From positions 62,001 to 126,000 of the forward strand of contig JAINDK010000050.1 in assembly GCA_019931185.1 (NCBI GenBank): a DNA stretch of 64,000 bases, given 5' to 3'. The stretch comes from Bryobacter sp. CoA8 C33. GTDB lineage: Bacteria > Acidobacteriota > Terriglobia > Bryobacterales > Bryobacteraceae. Positions 8,757 to 17,410 of this stretch are shown one piece after another (positions within the stretch are counted from its first letter, which is position 1; each line of letters starts with the position of its first letter). Made by a program: the position numbers and the translations under genes. The notes under the pieces were generated by a model. The model was not told the DNA's origin and searched no databases. It saw only the letters and a program-made list of their open reading frames with translations.

Positions 8757-9431
8757 CTAGTCGACCAAAATCGTATCCATCAACCCCAGCGCCAGCGCCG
8801 TGAAGATAATGTCGAAGCCCACCAGCAGCCGCACCCAAATCAGATCATCACCCTCGGGCGGCTTGCCTAGCGCCACGACGTTGGTCAACTGCATGGCCCC
8901 CGCAAGAGCGGGAATGATCATCGGATAAACGATCACGGGCAGCATCAGCTCGCGCAACCGAAGATTGACCGTCATCGCCGCAAACACGGTTCCCAGGAGC
9001 GAGATCGCCCAGCTCGTCAGCAGACAAACCAACAACAACCATTGCGGCAGCAGGAATAAGTTGATGTTGTACAGCAGGCTGAACACAGGCAGACACACGG
9101 CTTCCACCGTCAGGATGAACACGAGGTTCGCCATCGCCTTGCCCAGCAGCAGTGCCGAGGCGGGTACGCGGCTCGCGATCAGGATATCGAGACAGTCGTT
9201 AGACTGCTCGCGGGCAAAACTCCGGTTGACCAGCAGCACGCCGGAAAAGGCAAACAGAATCCACAGCAGTCCGCCGGTGATTTCACGAATCTGCTCGCTC
9301 GTTGGATCAAAAGCAAAGCTGAACAGAATCAGAACCACGAGGGCGAAGGCCAGCGCCGCGTTCAACGCTTCTTTGCCGCGAAACTCCATCCGCACGTCCT
9401 TGACGCACACCAACCAAGCTTGCCGCAGCAT
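8757..9431 (-). CDS. ccmB: CcmB, ABC transporter permease of heme-exporter complex
   Basis: 224 residues, nearly all hydrophobic, with about six spans; FRGKEALNAALAFALVVL and SFAREQSNDCLDIL are typical CcmB sequences. It forms the membrane part of CcmAB, whose ATP hydrolysis releases heme-loaded CcmE from CcmC. The start is taken as the ATG at 9431, which forms a TGATG overlap with the ccmA stop. A longer start at 9464 would add 11 residues translated from within ccmA. Confidence 0.95.
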   Translation of the reverse strand: MLRQAWLVCVKDVRMEFRGKEALNAALAFALVVLILFSFAFDPTSEQIREITGGLLWILFAFSGVLLVNRSFAREQSNDCLDILIASRVPASALLLGKAMANLVFILTVEAVCLPVFSLLYNINLFLLPQWLLLVCLLTSWAISLLGTVFAAMTVNLRLRELMLPVIVYPMIIPALAGAMQLTNVVALGKPPEGDDLIWVRLLVGFDIIFTALALGLMDTILVD

Positions 9432-10093
9432 CAATTCGCTACCCCATAGGTGCGATAAATCCACTTGCTGTCCCCCAGCATCTCCTCCGGCCGCGGCCCG
9501 TTGTAGGCGAGTTTGCCTTTCTCAAGAAACAAGATGTGAGTCGCCAACTGCATCGCCTCGGGAATTTGATGCGTCGACAGGACAATTGTCGCCCCCCGGC
9601 CCAGCGCCTCAGCCAGCAGCCACTGCAAGAGGGCCACGGCTTTATCGTCGAGCGAGGTGAAGGGCTCATCGAGCAGGAGCAAATCCGGCTCTCCCATGAA
9701 GGTGCGCGCGAGCGCGAGCCGCTGCCTCATGCCGCGGGAGTATTCGCGCAACGGCGCCTCGGCTACTTCCTTCAGCCGCACCTTCTCGAGCCAGGCGTCC
9801 ACGTCCCCACCGCGGGGGTGCAGCGACGCGAAAAAGTTCAGATTTTCGCGGGCGCTCAATTCGTCGTAAACGCCGATGCCATGCCCAAGTAAACTCACCC
9901 GACCACCAATGGTCAGCGTGCCCTCGGTCGGCCGGCTCAGCCCTGCCATCATTTCGAGTAGAGTCGTCTTGCCTGCTCCGTTTCGCCCCAACAGCGCCAC
10001 GCAGGATCCTGGCTCAAAGGAAAAGCTCAAATTCCGCAGCGCCGGAAAGTGGCCGAAGAATTTCGAAATCCGCTCAGCCTTGAGCACGCTCAT
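9431..10093 (-). CDS. ccmA: CcmA, ATP-binding subunit of heme-exporter complex
   Basis: 220-residue ABC ATPase: Walker A GRNGAGKTT, signature YSRGMRQRLALAR (the RG variant of LSGGQ common in CcmA), Walker B LLLLDEPF and switch His in STHQ. The start ATG 10093 lies 20 bases inside the end of the upstream gene; a longer 10123 start is possible but adds nothing homologous. It partners with CcmB through the TGATG overlap. Confidence 0.94.
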   Translation of the reverse strand: MSVLKAERISKFFGHFPALRNLSFSFEPGSCVALLGRNGAGKTTLLEMMAGLSRPTEGTLTIGGRVSLLGHGIGVYDELSARENLNFFASLHPRGGDVDAWLEKVRLKEVAEAPLREYSRGMRQRLALARTFMGEPDLLLLDEPFTSLDDKAVALLQWLLAEALGRGATIVLSTHQIPEAMQLATHILFLEKGKLAYNGPRPEEMLGDSKWIYRTYGVAN

Positions 10094-11051
10094 GGCTTGT
10101 GCCTTTGCCCCACAGGTAGACAAACCCGATTGCCAACGCCAGCATCGTCAGGCCGACAATCCACCATTGCCGTTCGCTCAGCTTGGCGGGGATTGCCTGC
10201 GGCTCGGGCATTGCTGCCTCGTCGGCCTCGAGTGCCCGCAGGGAACCGGTACCGGTGACATCCAGATCGAAATCAGCTTTGGTCAGCGCGTAGACTTCCG
10301 CCTGGGTTTGTGGCTCGGCGCCGAGATCCTCAAGCCCCGCTCCTGTCAACTTCACGCCGCTGGGGGTGACCAGCCGCGTCTGCCCTTCCTTGTCGTTGAT
10401 CGGGTGCAGGATCCGGCCCTTGAACTTGCCGGGCGAGGTAAATGGCAGACTATATTGCAGATCAAACCGCGTTTCGCCTGGCCGGATGGCGAAATCAATC
10501 TTATAGACATTGGCGGGACCGGCGGGCTCAGCCTCCTTCTTCAGGGGCATGTTGCTCGGTCCGCTTACCCGAACCGACAGGCTTTCCTTGGCTTCCGGCG
10601 CCAGATAAAAACGATACGTACCATTGACCGGATCGAGATAACTCGTCTTGCCGCCATTGCGGAAGATGATACTCTCGTTAATCGCCAGCTTGCCGTCCCC
10701 TGGCTCCACCAGCATCATGTGCTGGACGATTTTGGTGTCGCCCGGTTGGCGCGAAGTGTCGAAAACCTCGATCTCGACGCCTTTGCCGGTCTCCCCCGGA
10801 CGCAGCATCTTGTTGTAAGTCACGCCGCCGGAGACGGCTTGCAGCAGAAGCGGCCCATCGACTCCTTGCGCAAACTCAAACTTCCCATCCGCTCCCGATC
10901 GCGCATTACCGGCCGGCATCATGCCGCCATCGCCCAGCCGCATCAACAGCAGCGGAACATCCGCCGCGGGCTTGCCGGTCGTGCGGTTGACCACGGTGCC
11001 GTCGATCGCCGCGAGTGTCGTCGCGCAAGCCAACCACAACAGAATTCTCAT
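10074..11051 (-). CDS. Ccm-cluster protein with carboxypeptidase-regulatory-like domain and C-terminal membrane anchor
   Basis: 325 residues: a signal peptide (MRILLWLACATTLAA), then a CarboxypepD_reg-like beta domain (about 17-95: DGTVVNRTTGKPAADVPL ... GKFEFAQG), a long periplasmic beta-rich region (about 100-260), and one C-terminal span near 288-307 (WWIVGLTMLALAIGFVYLW) followed by a short basic tail. It lies between the short ccmI and ccmA and overlaps both, so it is built into the operon. It has no counterpart in the proteobacterial ccm operon. A periplasmic scaffold or apocytochrome-handling role is only inference. Confidence 0.75.
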   Translation of the reverse strand: MRILLWLACATTLAAIDGTVVNRTTGKPAADVPLLLMRLGDGGMMPAGNARSGADGKFEFAQGVDGPLLLQAVSGGVTYNKMLRPGETGKGVEIEVFDTSRQPGDTKIVQHMMLVEPGDGKLAINESIIFRNGGKTSYLDPVNGTYRFYLAPEAKESLSVRVSGPSNMPLKKEAEPAGPANVYKIDFAIRPGETRFDLQYSLPFTSPGKFKGRILHPINDKEGQTRLVTPSGVKLTGAGLEDLGAEPQTQAEVYALTKADFDLDVTGTGSLRALEADEAAMPEPQAIPAKLSERQWWIVGLTMLALAIGFVYLWGKGTSHERAQG

Positions 11052-11332
11052 TTCGCCTTCCCCAACGATGCTTTCAGCGCATCGATATCGGCCAGCACCA
11101 GCGCCAACTCCCCCTGCAGGTTCTGCTTGGCCTTGGCGTAATCCTCGTCGCTCAACTTGCCCAGGCGCAGTTCAAACTGTAAATCCCGCAAGTTTTCATA
11201 AATTCGCGCCTTGCGTTCATCGTGCACCTGAAAGGGGTTTTCCGGGGGCTGGGGCAACAAATCGCTGTCGCGTATGGACAGCGCCAGCATCACTACCACA
11301 ATGGTGAGCCCAATGGCGATTGCGATAATCAT
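11048..11332 (-). CDS. Short CcmI-like protein
   Basis: 94 residues: an N-terminal membrane span (about 2-19) and a helical coiled region ERKARIYENLRDLQFELRLG followed by KLSDEDY. This is the region following the first span of CcmI/CycH, where the family has a similar E-x-L-x-D-L-x-x-D-x-x-x-G-K-L-s pattern. The large TPR part of CcmI is absent, so this would be an abbreviated CcmI. It overlaps the next gene by ATGA and sits 8 bases after ccmH. Confidence 0.72.
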   Translation of the reverse strand: MIIAIAIGLTIVVVMLALSIRDSDLLPQPPENPFQVHDERKARIYENLRDLQFELRLGKLSDEDYAKAKQNLQGELALVLADIDALKASLGKAK

Positions 11333-11340
11333 GGCGCTCT

Positions 11341-11820
11341 CTAGGAGTCCATCCGTTCGAGTTCGCGGGCTGCCGTGCTTTCATAAGCCGCCAGTTGTTC
11401 GGGAGCCAAGAGTTTATCTTCAGCCGCCGCGGCAGGGTTTTGAAACCGCTTCACATACACCAGCAGTGCGATCAGCCCCAGCGCCATGGCAAAGCCTGGC
11501 ATCAGCCAGCCCAGCAACCCAAAGCCCTCGGCCTCCGGTTCCGCCAGAGCTTTTTTGCCTTGCTCTTTCACAAAGCGGCCCACGATATTCTGGTCGCTTG
11601 CTCCCATCGTCTGCAATTGCTTGATCTTTTGCCGCGCCGGAAAGGCGTAGCCGCAAGCGAGCATCGAACAGTCTCCCACTGAATTGCGGCAACTGCCGCA
11701 CAAGCAGGCCAGCTTCATCCCGACGCGCTTGATCTCGGGGGACATGAAGTCCATCGGATTTTGCGCAATCGAGATCGCCGCGAGCACGCTGGTCAGCAGG
11801 AGCAGCTTAACTCTTGGCAT
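11341..11820 (-). CDS. ccmH: CcmH-type cytochrome c maturation protein
   Basis: 159 residues with a signal peptide, a Cys-rich periplasmic domain and a C-terminal span (about 105-124, FGLLGWLMPGFAMALGLIA). The motif LACLCGSCRNSVGDC (C39, C41, C44, C51) plus C56 replaces the LRCxxCQ of proteobacterial CcmH; the CGSC pair is the likely redox site for reducing apocytochrome thiols. Its end overlaps nothing; its start lies 14 bases inside the end of ccmF. Confidence 0.85.
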   Translation of the reverse strand: MPRVKLLLLTSVLAAISIAQNPMDFMSPEIKRVGMKLACLCGSCRNSVGDCSMLACGYAFPARQKIKQLQTMGASDQNIVGRFVKEQGKKALAEPEAEGFGLLGWLMPGFAMALGLIALLVYVKRFQNPAAAAEDKLLAPEQLAAYESTAARELERMDS

Positions 11821-13831
11821 GGGCCTCCACGGCGCGGCGGCCGGTAACGGCGCCGACTACTTCGGTCCGCGCGTAGCTGTACTTGATCTTGGAGGGGACC
11901 AAGCAGATGATGGTACCAAAGAGCACCACCCAGAAGCCCACCCAGATCCAGCTCACGAGGGGAAACACATAGGCTTGGATCACCGCGCCCTGACCCTGCG
12001 TCGCCATCGCGGCGAAGTTCAGAAACAAGTCTTCATTCAATCGCCGCCGGATGGCAACTTCGCTTGCCGGCTGGCGGCTTGCCTTGTAGATGCGCCTCTC
12101 CGGCTCAAGCGTGTCGATCTTGCTGCCGTCGACATAGACGTCGATAGCTGCCTTCATCCAGGCATAGTTATCGTTTTCGCCGTCTTTGATGTCGCTGATC
12201 TTCAGGTCATAGCGGCCAATGCGGAAGCTCTGCCCCATCGAAGCCTCGTGGACGCTGTCCTTGTTGAAGGCCGCGCCGGTGAAGCCGATAAACATCACCA
12301 CCACGCCCATGTGCACCAGATAGCCGCCGTAGCGCCGGGTGTTGCGATGAGTCAATTCCACGGTGGCCCGCAGGAAATTCATCTTGTCTTTCTCGGCAAT
12401 CGCTGCCGCGCCTTTGAAGAACTCGGTGCCAATCGTTACCGCCACGAACAGACAGAGGCCAAAGCTCAACAGGGCATATTCATTGCGGATGCCGGCGCCG
12501 AACAGTCCGGCCATGAGCACGGCCATGGAGACGAGCGGCCAGAGGAAGTTGCGCTTCAGGCTGTCGGCCGAGCTCCGCCGCCAGGCCACCAAGGGGCCGA
12601 CGCCGGTCAGAAAGAGCAAAAAGAGTCCAATTGGAATGTTGACACGATTGAAGAATGGCGCGTCCACGCTGATCTTCTCCCCGGTCACGGCCTCGCTGAT
12701 AACGGGAAACAGAGTCCCCCACAAGACGGCAAAACAGCTTGCCAGCAGCACGAGGTTGTTGAACAGAAAACTGGATTCACGGCTGACCACGCTTTCCAGG
12801 TGCGACTCGCTTTTCAGGAATTCGAGCCGGTCGAGAATCAGCCACACTGTCGCCGCGATGCCGATCGCCAGGAACGTGGCGAAGTAGTTGCCGATCGAGG
12901 AAACGCCGAAGGCATGCACGCTTTGCACCAGGCCGCTGCGCGTCAGCATCGTGCCGAAGATGCACAGGAAGAACGTGGCGGAGACCAGTACCATGTTCCA
13001 CACCTTCATCATTCCCTTCTTTTCCTGCATCATCACGCTGTGCAGAAACGCCGTCGCCGTAATCCAGGGCAGCACGCTCGCGTTCTCCACCGGATCCCAG
13101 GCCCAATAACCGCCCCAGCCGAGCACATAGTAAGCCCAGCCCATGCCCAGGACGATCCCCACGGTCTGGAACAACCAGGTCACCAGCGTCCAACGCCGCG
13201 TCGTATGGATCCATTCATCTCCTGGCTGCCGGGTGATCAGGGAGGCGATGGCGAAGGCGAAGGGCACGATGAAGCCGACATAGCCGAGATAGAGCATGGG
13301 CGGATGGATCGCCATCGAGGGGGTTTGCAGCAGCGGGTTCAAGCCCTGCCCATCGGGCATGGCGATGATGCCGCGTCCAATCGCCCATACACGGAACGGC
13401 GGCACGACGAAGTTGTTCAGGATCAGAAAGAAAACCTGCGTCGACATCAGCACCCCGATCACCCAGGGCAGCATTGTTTTGTATTGCTTACGATTCGTGA
13501 ACACGACCACGGCGCCGTAGCAGGCCAGGATCCAACTCCAGAACAGCAAGGACCCCTCTTGCCCGCCCCACCATGCCGTGATCTTGTAAAGCAGCGGCAT
13601 CGCCTTGTTGGCGTGCATCGCTACATATTGCAGCCGGTAGTCCCCTTCGATCAGGCCGTAGAGCAAGATTCCACTGGCCGTCGTGATCAACAACCAGACC
13701 AGGTAGACACCGCGCCGTGCCGCCGCCACCAGAAACATGTTTTTTTTCCATGCCCCGGCGATCGAACTGAACAACGCAAAAAGCGCTACACAAAAGGCCA
13801 GTAATAGCGAAAGAGCGCCAACGTTTTCCAT
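11807..13831 (-). CDS. ccmF: CcmF, heme lyase core subunit
   Basis: 674 residues with about 15 spans. The WWD-type motif GWGGYWAWDPVENASVLPW is present, as are FWSWILACYGAVVVFTN near the N-terminus and TMLTRSGLVQSVHAFG, all typical of CcmF. It takes heme from holo-CcmE and attaches it to CxxCH apocytochromes together with CcmH and CcmI. Slightly longer than the usual 630-660. It lies 24 bases downstream of ccmE. Confidence 0.95.
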   Translation of the reverse strand: MENVGALSLLLAFCVALFALFSSIAGAWKKNMFLVAAARRGVYLVWLLITTASGILLYGLIEGDYRLQYVAMHANKAMPLLYKITAWWGGQEGSLLFWSWILACYGAVVVFTNRKQYKTMLPWVIGVLMSTQVFFLILNNFVVPPFRVWAIGRGIIAMPDGQGLNPLLQTPSMAIHPPMLYLGYVGFIVPFAFAIASLITRQPGDEWIHTTRRWTLVTWLFQTVGIVLGMGWAYYVLGWGGYWAWDPVENASVLPWITATAFLHSVMMQEKKGMMKVWNMVLVSATFFLCIFGTMLTRSGLVQSVHAFGVSSIGNYFATFLAIGIAATVWLILDRLEFLKSESHLESVVSRESSFLFNNLVLLASCFAVLWGTLFPVISEAVTGEKISVDAPFFNRVNIPIGLFLLFLTGVGPLVAWRRSSADSLKRNFLWPLVSMAVLMAGLFGAGIRNEYALLSFGLCLFVAVTIGTEFFKGAAAIAEKDKMNFLRATVELTHRNTRRYGGYLVHMGVVVMFIGFTGAAFNKDSVHEASMGQSFRIGRYDLKISDIKDGENDNYAWMKAAIDVYVDGSKIDTLEPERRIYKASRQPASEVAIRRRLNEDLFLNFAAMATQGQGAVIQAYVFPLVSWIWVGFWVVLFGTIICLVPSKIKYSYARTEVVGAVTGRRAVEAHAKS

Positions 13832-13855
13832 GGCTTGATACTTCTCCAGTGGCCG

Positions 13856-14317
13856 CTAGCTGCGGCTCGGCTTCGGATTATTGTAGGCCGGCTCGGTTCC
13901 CGGCTTCACTTGGCCCGGTTTCGCTTCGTACTTCGAAGCACACTTGGCTTGGATCTTGTTCGCGTTGAAGGTGCCATCGGCGCTCATGTGCCCGTCGGCC
14001 AGAGCCTGCGCGTCATCGCGGAAGGTATCCGGCAGCGGATCCATACCCGTATAGGTCACCTTCAGCATCTGTCCTTTACTCTGCCCGTCCTGCTGCATCA
14101 GGTGGAAGCTGACCTCGCGGCCATTACGATGGATCGAACCCTTCACCACATCCCCGCCGACACGCAGTCTCTTACCCTGCGCCTTAGCGCCCATCTCCTG
14201 CAATTCCGCCACAGTCTTGTAGTAGGTTTTCGTCTCATTGACGCCGCCGACAGCAAGCCAGGCAAGAGTGACCACAACAATGCCGATTACGAGGCCGAAT
14301 TTCATGTAGGGCTTCAT
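13856..14317 (-). CDS. ccmE: CcmE heme chaperone, CxxxY variant
   Basis: 153 residues: N-terminal anchor (about 6-25), then the OB-fold CcmE domain (VGGDVVKGSIHRNG ... VTYTGMDPLPDTFRDD). At the heme-attachment site the sequence is QAKCASKYE, i.e. C126-x3-Y130, where the classical protein has HxxxY. Cys-type CcmE is known from a variant System I in archaea and some sulfate reducers. The ATG at 14317 is chosen because AGGAG lies 6 bases upstream; a longer reading to 14389 lacks a ribosome site. First gene of the ccm cluster. Confidence 0.93.
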   Translation of the reverse strand: MKPYMKFGLVIGIVVVTLAWLAVGGVNETKTYYKTVAELQEMGAKAQGKRLRVGGDVVKGSIHRNGREVSFHLMQQDGQSKGQMLKVTYTGMDPLPDTFRDDAQALADGHMSADGTFNANKIQAKCASKYEAKPGQVKPGTEPAYNNPKPSRS

Positions 14318-14414
14318 CACCATCTCCTCTTGCCACAATGATATCGCCAAACGAGAATGATTGCGGTCAGACAGTAAACGAATTTTCATTTACCGTTGGG
14401 GGCCGCCCGGCGAG

Positions 14415-15803
14415 CTATGGCTGCACGGGCAGAAGGAGAGTCTGGGCGATCGCCTGTCCGCCCTGCAGCACTTCGAGCGGCAAATCCCCAGCAGTCACAT
14501 CGGGCGGCACGACGATATTGAACTGATACAAGCCGACGAAGCCGGGCGCGAGGCCCTGGAAAAGGACGCGGGCATCGATTCCGCCGATGCGCACCGTCAC
14601 CGGATTAGACAGCGTCGTCAAGCGATTGCCGTCGGCGGGGGCGATTTGGCCTGCGATCGGAATACTAAACGGACTTACGCCCCCAAAGCCGAGTCCGTAT
14701 AAAGTCAAGACCTGATTTGGCCGCGCCGCATTTGGAGTCAGGCCACTGACGCCAGCCGGAATGATGACATTAGCCGGCGCCACCGCGTCCGTTGCATAAA
14801 CAAATTGACGCCCGCCGACGAGGAACTGCGCCGGTGCAAGCAGCCCACCCCAATTGGGGCGCACGGCAATCGACACGGCCTGGCTCGTCTGTCCGCGGAA
14901 GGTCAAGACGACCGGCAGCGACGGGGCGAAAGAGACGGTAGCCGGCACCTGCACATTGACCTGCGTCGGGGAAACAAAAGTTACAAATGCCCGCTGCCCG
15001 CCTACCGTCACGCTCACCCCGGCTAGGGAAGTCGGCGCCACGCCATTGACAAAATCATCTCCCCAGCCGCGCGTCTCCTCGGACAGATTCGAGCCGTAGA
15101 TCTCCAGATAGGCTCCCGGCGCTGCCGTCCGGAATCCACCAAAGGCCCCCGCGGTCTGCACCCCCCCCTCACTGATGGCCGGCGCCGGAACGGTCGTCAG
15201 TTGCGTGATCGATTGCACCACGATCAAATTCGACGCCTGCACGGTGCCGCCCGCAAAGTTTTGCAAGGGAATCTCGTTGAAGGGGGCGGGGAGCGGCCCG
15301 GGACTTGGCACGGGAACGGCGGCGATGCGGTCCATCACGGCGAGGCTCGCTGCATCGGCCACCCGTCCGAACACGGTAAAGCCGCCGTTCTGGTTGTTGA
15401 GATTTCCCGAATTGTCACCCAGGTTGAAGAACCATTGGTTTGTCGCGCTATTCGGGTTGTCGCCCAGCTTGGCCATGGCGATCGTCCCGCGCAAATTCGA
15501 TTCCCGGTACTCGTTCACGACCGGTGGGTCGGCTGGAATCGCTGGCAGATTGGGGAGATTGGCCTGGAATCCGCCGCCCTGCACGATGAAGTTGCGCACG
15601 GAGCGGTGAAAGACGGAATTGTCATAGGCCTTGCGGTTCACATACTTCAAAAAGTTCTCTACCGTCCGAGGCGCCGAACCCGGCAGCAGGACCACATCAA
15701 TGTTGCCGAGGTTGGTTTGAAAACGGACCGTGGGGCCCGGAGTGGATTGAGCAAAGGCGAGGGCCGCCAACAGGGCGGTCGAAAGAAGCATTCGGGAAAA
15801 CAT
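14415..15803 (-). CDS. Secreted cyclophilin-type peptidyl-prolyl isomerase fused to TIGR03437-like domain
   Basis: 462 residues. Signal peptide 1-18 (LLSTALLAALAFA), then a cyclophilin domain about 24-200 (VFHRSVRNFIVQGGGF, TNQWFFNLGDN, FTVFGRV; the catalytic Arg lies in FHRSVRNF). After a Pro-rich linker, residues about 215-462 form the two-part beta domain typical of Solibacter: AAPGAYLEIYGSNL, VSPTQVNVQVPATV, VLTLYGLGFGG and PGFVGLYQFNIVVPPDVTAGD. The second part matches the TIGR03437 pattern. Periplasmic or surface folding of secreted proteins is plausible. It lies 4 bases after the small gene upstream. Confidence 0.88.
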   Translation of the reverse strand: MFSRMLLSTALLAALAFAQSTPGPTVRFQTNLGNIDVVLLPGSAPRTVENFLKYVNRKAYDNSVFHRSVRNFIVQGGGFQANLPNLPAIPADPPVVNEYRESNLRGTIAMAKLGDNPNSATNQWFFNLGDNSGNLNNQNGGFTVFGRVADAASLAVMDRIAAVPVPSPGPLPAPFNEIPLQNFAGGTVQASNLIVVQSITQLTTVPAPAISEGGVQTAGAFGGFRTAAPGAYLEIYGSNLSEETRGWGDDFVNGVAPTSLAGVSVTVGGQRAFVTFVSPTQVNVQVPATVSFAPSLPVVLTFRGQTSQAVSIAVRPNWGGLLAPAQFLVGGRQFVYATDAVAPANVIIPAGVSGLTPNAARPNQVLTLYGLGFGGVSPFSIPIAGQIAPADGNRLTTLSNPVTVRIGGIDARVLFQGLAPGFVGLYQFNIVVPPDVTAGDLPLEVLQGGQAIAQTLLLPVQP

Positions 15804-15807
15804 GAAA

Positions 15808-16188
15808 CTATCTGGAGTCTAGCGCAACCGCCGAAACCGCCTCGGCAAACAGACATGCGTCAAATTGCGGTACAGGTTCACCCCGCCCCCAGCGGTTCAC
15901 TTTCCAACTCGCACGCAGGTACTTCACGTCTGGATACGCCCCCAAATCGAGCCGCAAGACCGAGGCACCCTCGTAGAATTTCTGGGGAAACTCGATGAGC
16001 CCCCTTTCCCCCCAGGTCTGACCGTCTTGGCTCCCCTCGATTTTCACGGCGAGCGATTGCTGCTCGATCACCCGCTCGATGACGAGCGTCAGCTCAATCC
16101 ATTTTCCGTGCGCCTCGCGCAAATCCAATACCGGCCCCACGCCGTTGGCCGTAATCCTTCCCCGCGGAATCAGAAACTGGGCCCACAT
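15808..16188 (-). CDS. Hypothetical protein, beta-rich, 126 aa
   Basis: I do not recognise a family. The ATG at 16188 (MWAQFLIPRGRI) is chosen because it falls 7 bases after the upstream aminotransferase stop; a longer reading to 16380 overlaps that gene. The sequence alternates charged and hydrophobic residues in a beta-sandwich manner, with SQDGQTW, LDLGAYPDVKYLRASW and no signal peptide, membrane span or catalytic motif. The SQDGQTW and YLRASW elements recall galactose-binding/discoidin-like folds, but this is weak. Spacing of 7 and 4 bases ties it to an aminotransferase-cyclophilin operon. Confidence 0.65.
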   Translation of the reverse strand: MWAQFLIPRGRITANGVGPVLDLREAHGKWIELTLVIERVIEQQSLAVKIEGSQDGQTWGERGLIEFPQKFYEGASVLRLDLGAYPDVKYLRASWKVNRWGRGEPVPQFDACLFAEAVSAVALDSR

Positions 16189-16195
16189 CCCCACG

Positions 16196-17410
16196 CTAAC
16201 CCCGCAGTGCCCGCAGCCGTTGGCGGGCGGCCTCGAGGGTCTCGACTTTCTTGCAGAAACAGAAGCGGATCCATTGCTCTCCCACCCCAGGCGTCTCGAA
16301 GAAGCTCGAACCCGGAACCGCCGCCACGCCGACCTTCTCCACCAAATGGCGGGCGAAGTCACGGTCATTGGCGAAGCCAAACGCCGAGATGTCGGCCATC
16401 ACATAATAGGCGCCTTGCGGCTTCAAGGGCTTGAATCCGGCCTCGGTGAGGATCTCGAGGATCAGGTCCCGCCGCTCGGCATAATGCGCGGAAAGCTCCC
16501 GGTAATAGCTGTCCTCGCTCGCCAACGCATGCACCCCCGCCTGCTGCATTGGCGTCGCTGCCCCGACCGTGAGAAAATCATGCACCTTGCGAATCGAAGC
16601 GCTCAGATCGGGCGCGGCCAGCGTCCAACCGACGCGCCAACCGGTTACCGAATAAGTCTTCGACATCGAATTGATCAACACCGTCCGGTCGCGCATCCCC
16701 TCGATCGCCATGATCGGCACATGCTCGAGCCCGTCGTAGAGGATGTGCTCATAGATCTCATCGGTAATTGCCAGTGCGTTGTACTCCTGGCAAAGCGCGG
16801 CGATGAACTCCAATTCCTCCCGCCGGAATACCCGCCCGGTTGGATTGTTCGGCGTATTCAGAATGATTGCCTTTGTCCGCGGCCCAAAGGCCCGCCGCAA
16901 CTCCTCCCGGTCGAAACTCCACTCGGGCGGATGGAGCGTCACCAGCTTCCGCACCGCTCCGCACATTTGGGTATCGGGAAAATAGTTTTCATAGAAAGGC
17001 TCGAAGACGATCACTTCATCGCCGGGGTTCATCGTCGCCAGCAGGGTGGCAATCATGGCCTCGGTTGAGCCACAGGTCACCGTGATCTCCCGTTCCGGGT
17101 CGAAGTCGAGTCCATAGGTCCGGCGGTACTTTTCGGCAATCGCTTGCCGGAAGGGCTTCGTTCCCCAGGTGATCGGGTACTGGTTGTGGTCAGCCGCGAT
17201 CGCCTCGATGGCGGCCTGCTTGATGCTAGCCGGGGCCGGGAAATCCGGGAAGCCTTGAGCCAGGTTGACGGCGCCGTGCAAATGGGCCAGCCGCGTCATC
17301 TCGCGGATCACGCTTTCGACGAATTGGGCCGTGCGGGTAGCGGAAAACCGTTGCCGCCTCTCGCCCTGCTCACTTGTCATTAGGCTGGACACCGATGCTC
17401 GATTCACCAT
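16196..17410 (-). CDS. Class I/II PLP aminotransferase (kynurenine/aspartate aminotransferase-like)
   Basis: 404 residues, fold-type I. Motifs: NLAQGFPDFPAP at 49-60, NTPNNPTGRVF at 185-195, ITDEIYEHILYDG, and the PLP lysine K251 in NSMSKTYSVTGWRVGW. The N-terminal Gly-Phe-Pro-Asp-Phe motif and length fit the kynurenine/glutamine transaminase-like branch, though substrate cannot be set from sequence. The start overlaps the 3' end of the lytic transglycosylase gene by 41 bases; Met-11 (17380) is an alternative start with a shorter overlap. Confidence 0.9.
   Translation of the reverse strand: MVNRASVSSLMTSEQGERRQRFSATRTAQFVESVIREMTRLAHLHGAVNLAQGFPDFPAPASIKQAAIEAIAADHNQYPITWGTKPFRQAIAEKYRRTYGLDFDPEREITVTCGSTEAMIATLLATMNPGDEVIVFEPFYENYFPDTQMCGAVRKLVTLHPPEWSFDREELRRAFGPRTKAIILNTPNNPTGRVFRREELEFIAALCQEYNALAITDEIYEHILYDGLEHVPIMAIEGMRDRTVLINSMSKTYSVTGWRVGWTLAAPDLSASIRKVHDFLTVGAATPMQQAGVHALASEDSYYRELSAHYAERRDLILEILTEAGFKPLKPQGAYYVMADISAFGFANDRDFARHLVEKVGVAAVPGSSFFETPGVGEQWIRFCFCKKVETLEAARQRLRALRG

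Noticed and set aside
11684-13804. 706-codon reading frame opposite ccmF
   Set aside because: Very rich in His, Gln and Arg from complementing hydrophobic codons; no family; ccmF is certain.
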